NCBI RefSeq assembly: GCF_900114535.1
Contig: NZ_FOTK01000042.1
Span: 1-47,500 of the forward strand
Length of the DNA: 47,500 nt
Source of the DNA: Methylobacterium pseudosasicola
GTDB taxonomy: Bacteria > Pseudomonadota > Alphaproteobacteria > Rhizobiales > Beijerinckiaceae
Reading direction: 5' to 3'
Made by a program: the position numbers and the translations under genes. Position 1 is the first letter of the stretch, and each line of letters opens with the position of its first letter. Shown piece after piece: positions 47,195 through 47,500 of this stretch. The notes below the pieces were generated by a model. That model was given only the letters and a program-made list of their open reading frames with translations, searched no databases and had not been told where the DNA came from.

Positions 47195-47500
47195 CTAACA
47201 GAACCGTCTGATCTGGTTGAGTGTGATGAGGCTGGCAGCGAGGCTGGTGAAGGCTTTGTAGATGTCTGCACGTCGCTCGTAGCGCACGGGCAGCCGACGG
47301 AAGCGATTGAACCAAGCGTGCGTGCGCTCCACCACCCACCGATGCCGGCCTAGCCTCTCGCTGCTCTCGATGCCGCGGCGTGCGATGCGCGGTACAATCC
47401 CACGCGCCCGGCACTCGTGTCGGCGCGGTTCAGCGTCGTAGGCTTTGTCGGCGTGCAGTTTGTCCGGGCGGTGTCGCGGCCGGCCCCGCCGACCGTTGCG
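47195..47500 (-). CDS. IS5-family transposase, C-terminal part
   Basis: The frame is open to the right window edge and gives the last 101 residues of an IS5-type transposase. Visible motifs are KLHADKAYDAEPRRHE, then RIARRGIESSERLGRHRWVV and ERTHAWFNRFRRLPVRYERR, with the catalytic Glu in VVERTHAWFNRFRRL. It ends KAFTSLAASLITLNQIRRFC. It lies 10 bases from the right end of the complete IS, so the two elements are nested or adjacent; this one may be intact beyond the window. Confidence 0.8.
   Translation of the reverse strand, partial: RNGRRGRPRHRPDKLHADKAYDAEPRRHECRARGIVPRIARRGIESSERLGRHRWVVERTHAWFNRFRRLPVRYERRADIYKAFTSLAASLITLNQIRRFC

Noticed and set aside
1..47500. CRISPR array, rRNA or ordinary tRNA genes
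   Set aside because: No regularly spaced direct repeats and no recognisable rRNA or tRNA sequence were seen on either strand by reading; a dedicated scan was not possible.

Overview
The window reads as a chromosomal segment of a high-GC alphaproteobacterium. Methylobacterium/Methylorubrum or a close Hyphomicrobiales (Rhizobiales) relative is the best guess, from codon usage, the abundance of HWE-family kinases and PAS/GAF hybrid kinases, and the SorAB/YVTN/DUF305 gene set. This assignment is inference; no rRNA or other marker gene is present.

Positions 1-13.3 kb hold an outer-membrane protein fragment, then a redox/sulfur locus. This has a DUF305 protein and a YVTN beta-propeller protein, a secreted-repeat protein, an ECF sigma factor with its anti-sigma factor, a LysR regulator, a DUF202 membrane protein, a cytosolic sulfite-oxidase-like molybdoenzyme with a second YVTN protein, and SorA/SorB-type sulfite dehydrogenase. 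Four start regions here share the same motif, GGAATA-N14-GCATCYCY, always on the correct strand. This looks like the promoter of the locally encoded ECF sigma factor. A class III adenylate cyclase, a YeiH-type putative sulfate exporter and a phosphoglycerate mutase follow.

Positions 13.7-38.9 kb are a signalling island. It holds a frameshifted LOV-like/HWE kinase and its intact paralogue (both lacking the photoactive Cys), a PAS kinase with an Rcp1-like response regulator, a REC-kinase, several GAF/PAS/CHASE3 hybrid kinases, and a complete stressosome (RsbR, RsbS, RsbT and a phosphatase). The stressosome genes run by stop/start overlaps into two hybrid kinases and a GAF protein. Inside the island is an mrpX-like Met-rich peptide, cytochrome b and YedY/MsrP-like molybdoenzyme operon that resembles hypochlorite-defence loci. 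It also contains a glutathione transferase, an orphan ParD-like antitoxin and two gene remnants (an MscS fragment and a duplicated gene end).

Positions 39.1-44 kb hold an SRPBCC protein divergent from an OhrR-like regulator. Next comes a family-5 solute-binding-like protein interrupted by one in-frame TGA, immediately upstream of selB. The TGA is followed, at the spacing expected of a bacterial SECIS element, by a small hairpin, so this is a candidate selenoprotein; a nonsense mutation is the alternative.

Positions 44-47.5 kb are an AT-richer, apparently acquired end. It has an AcrVA2-like hypothetical protein, an IS3 transposase remnant, a complete IS element with 16-17 bp inverted ends and a 5-bp target duplication, and a truncated IS5-family transposase. 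I found no tRNA, rRNA or CRISPR array.
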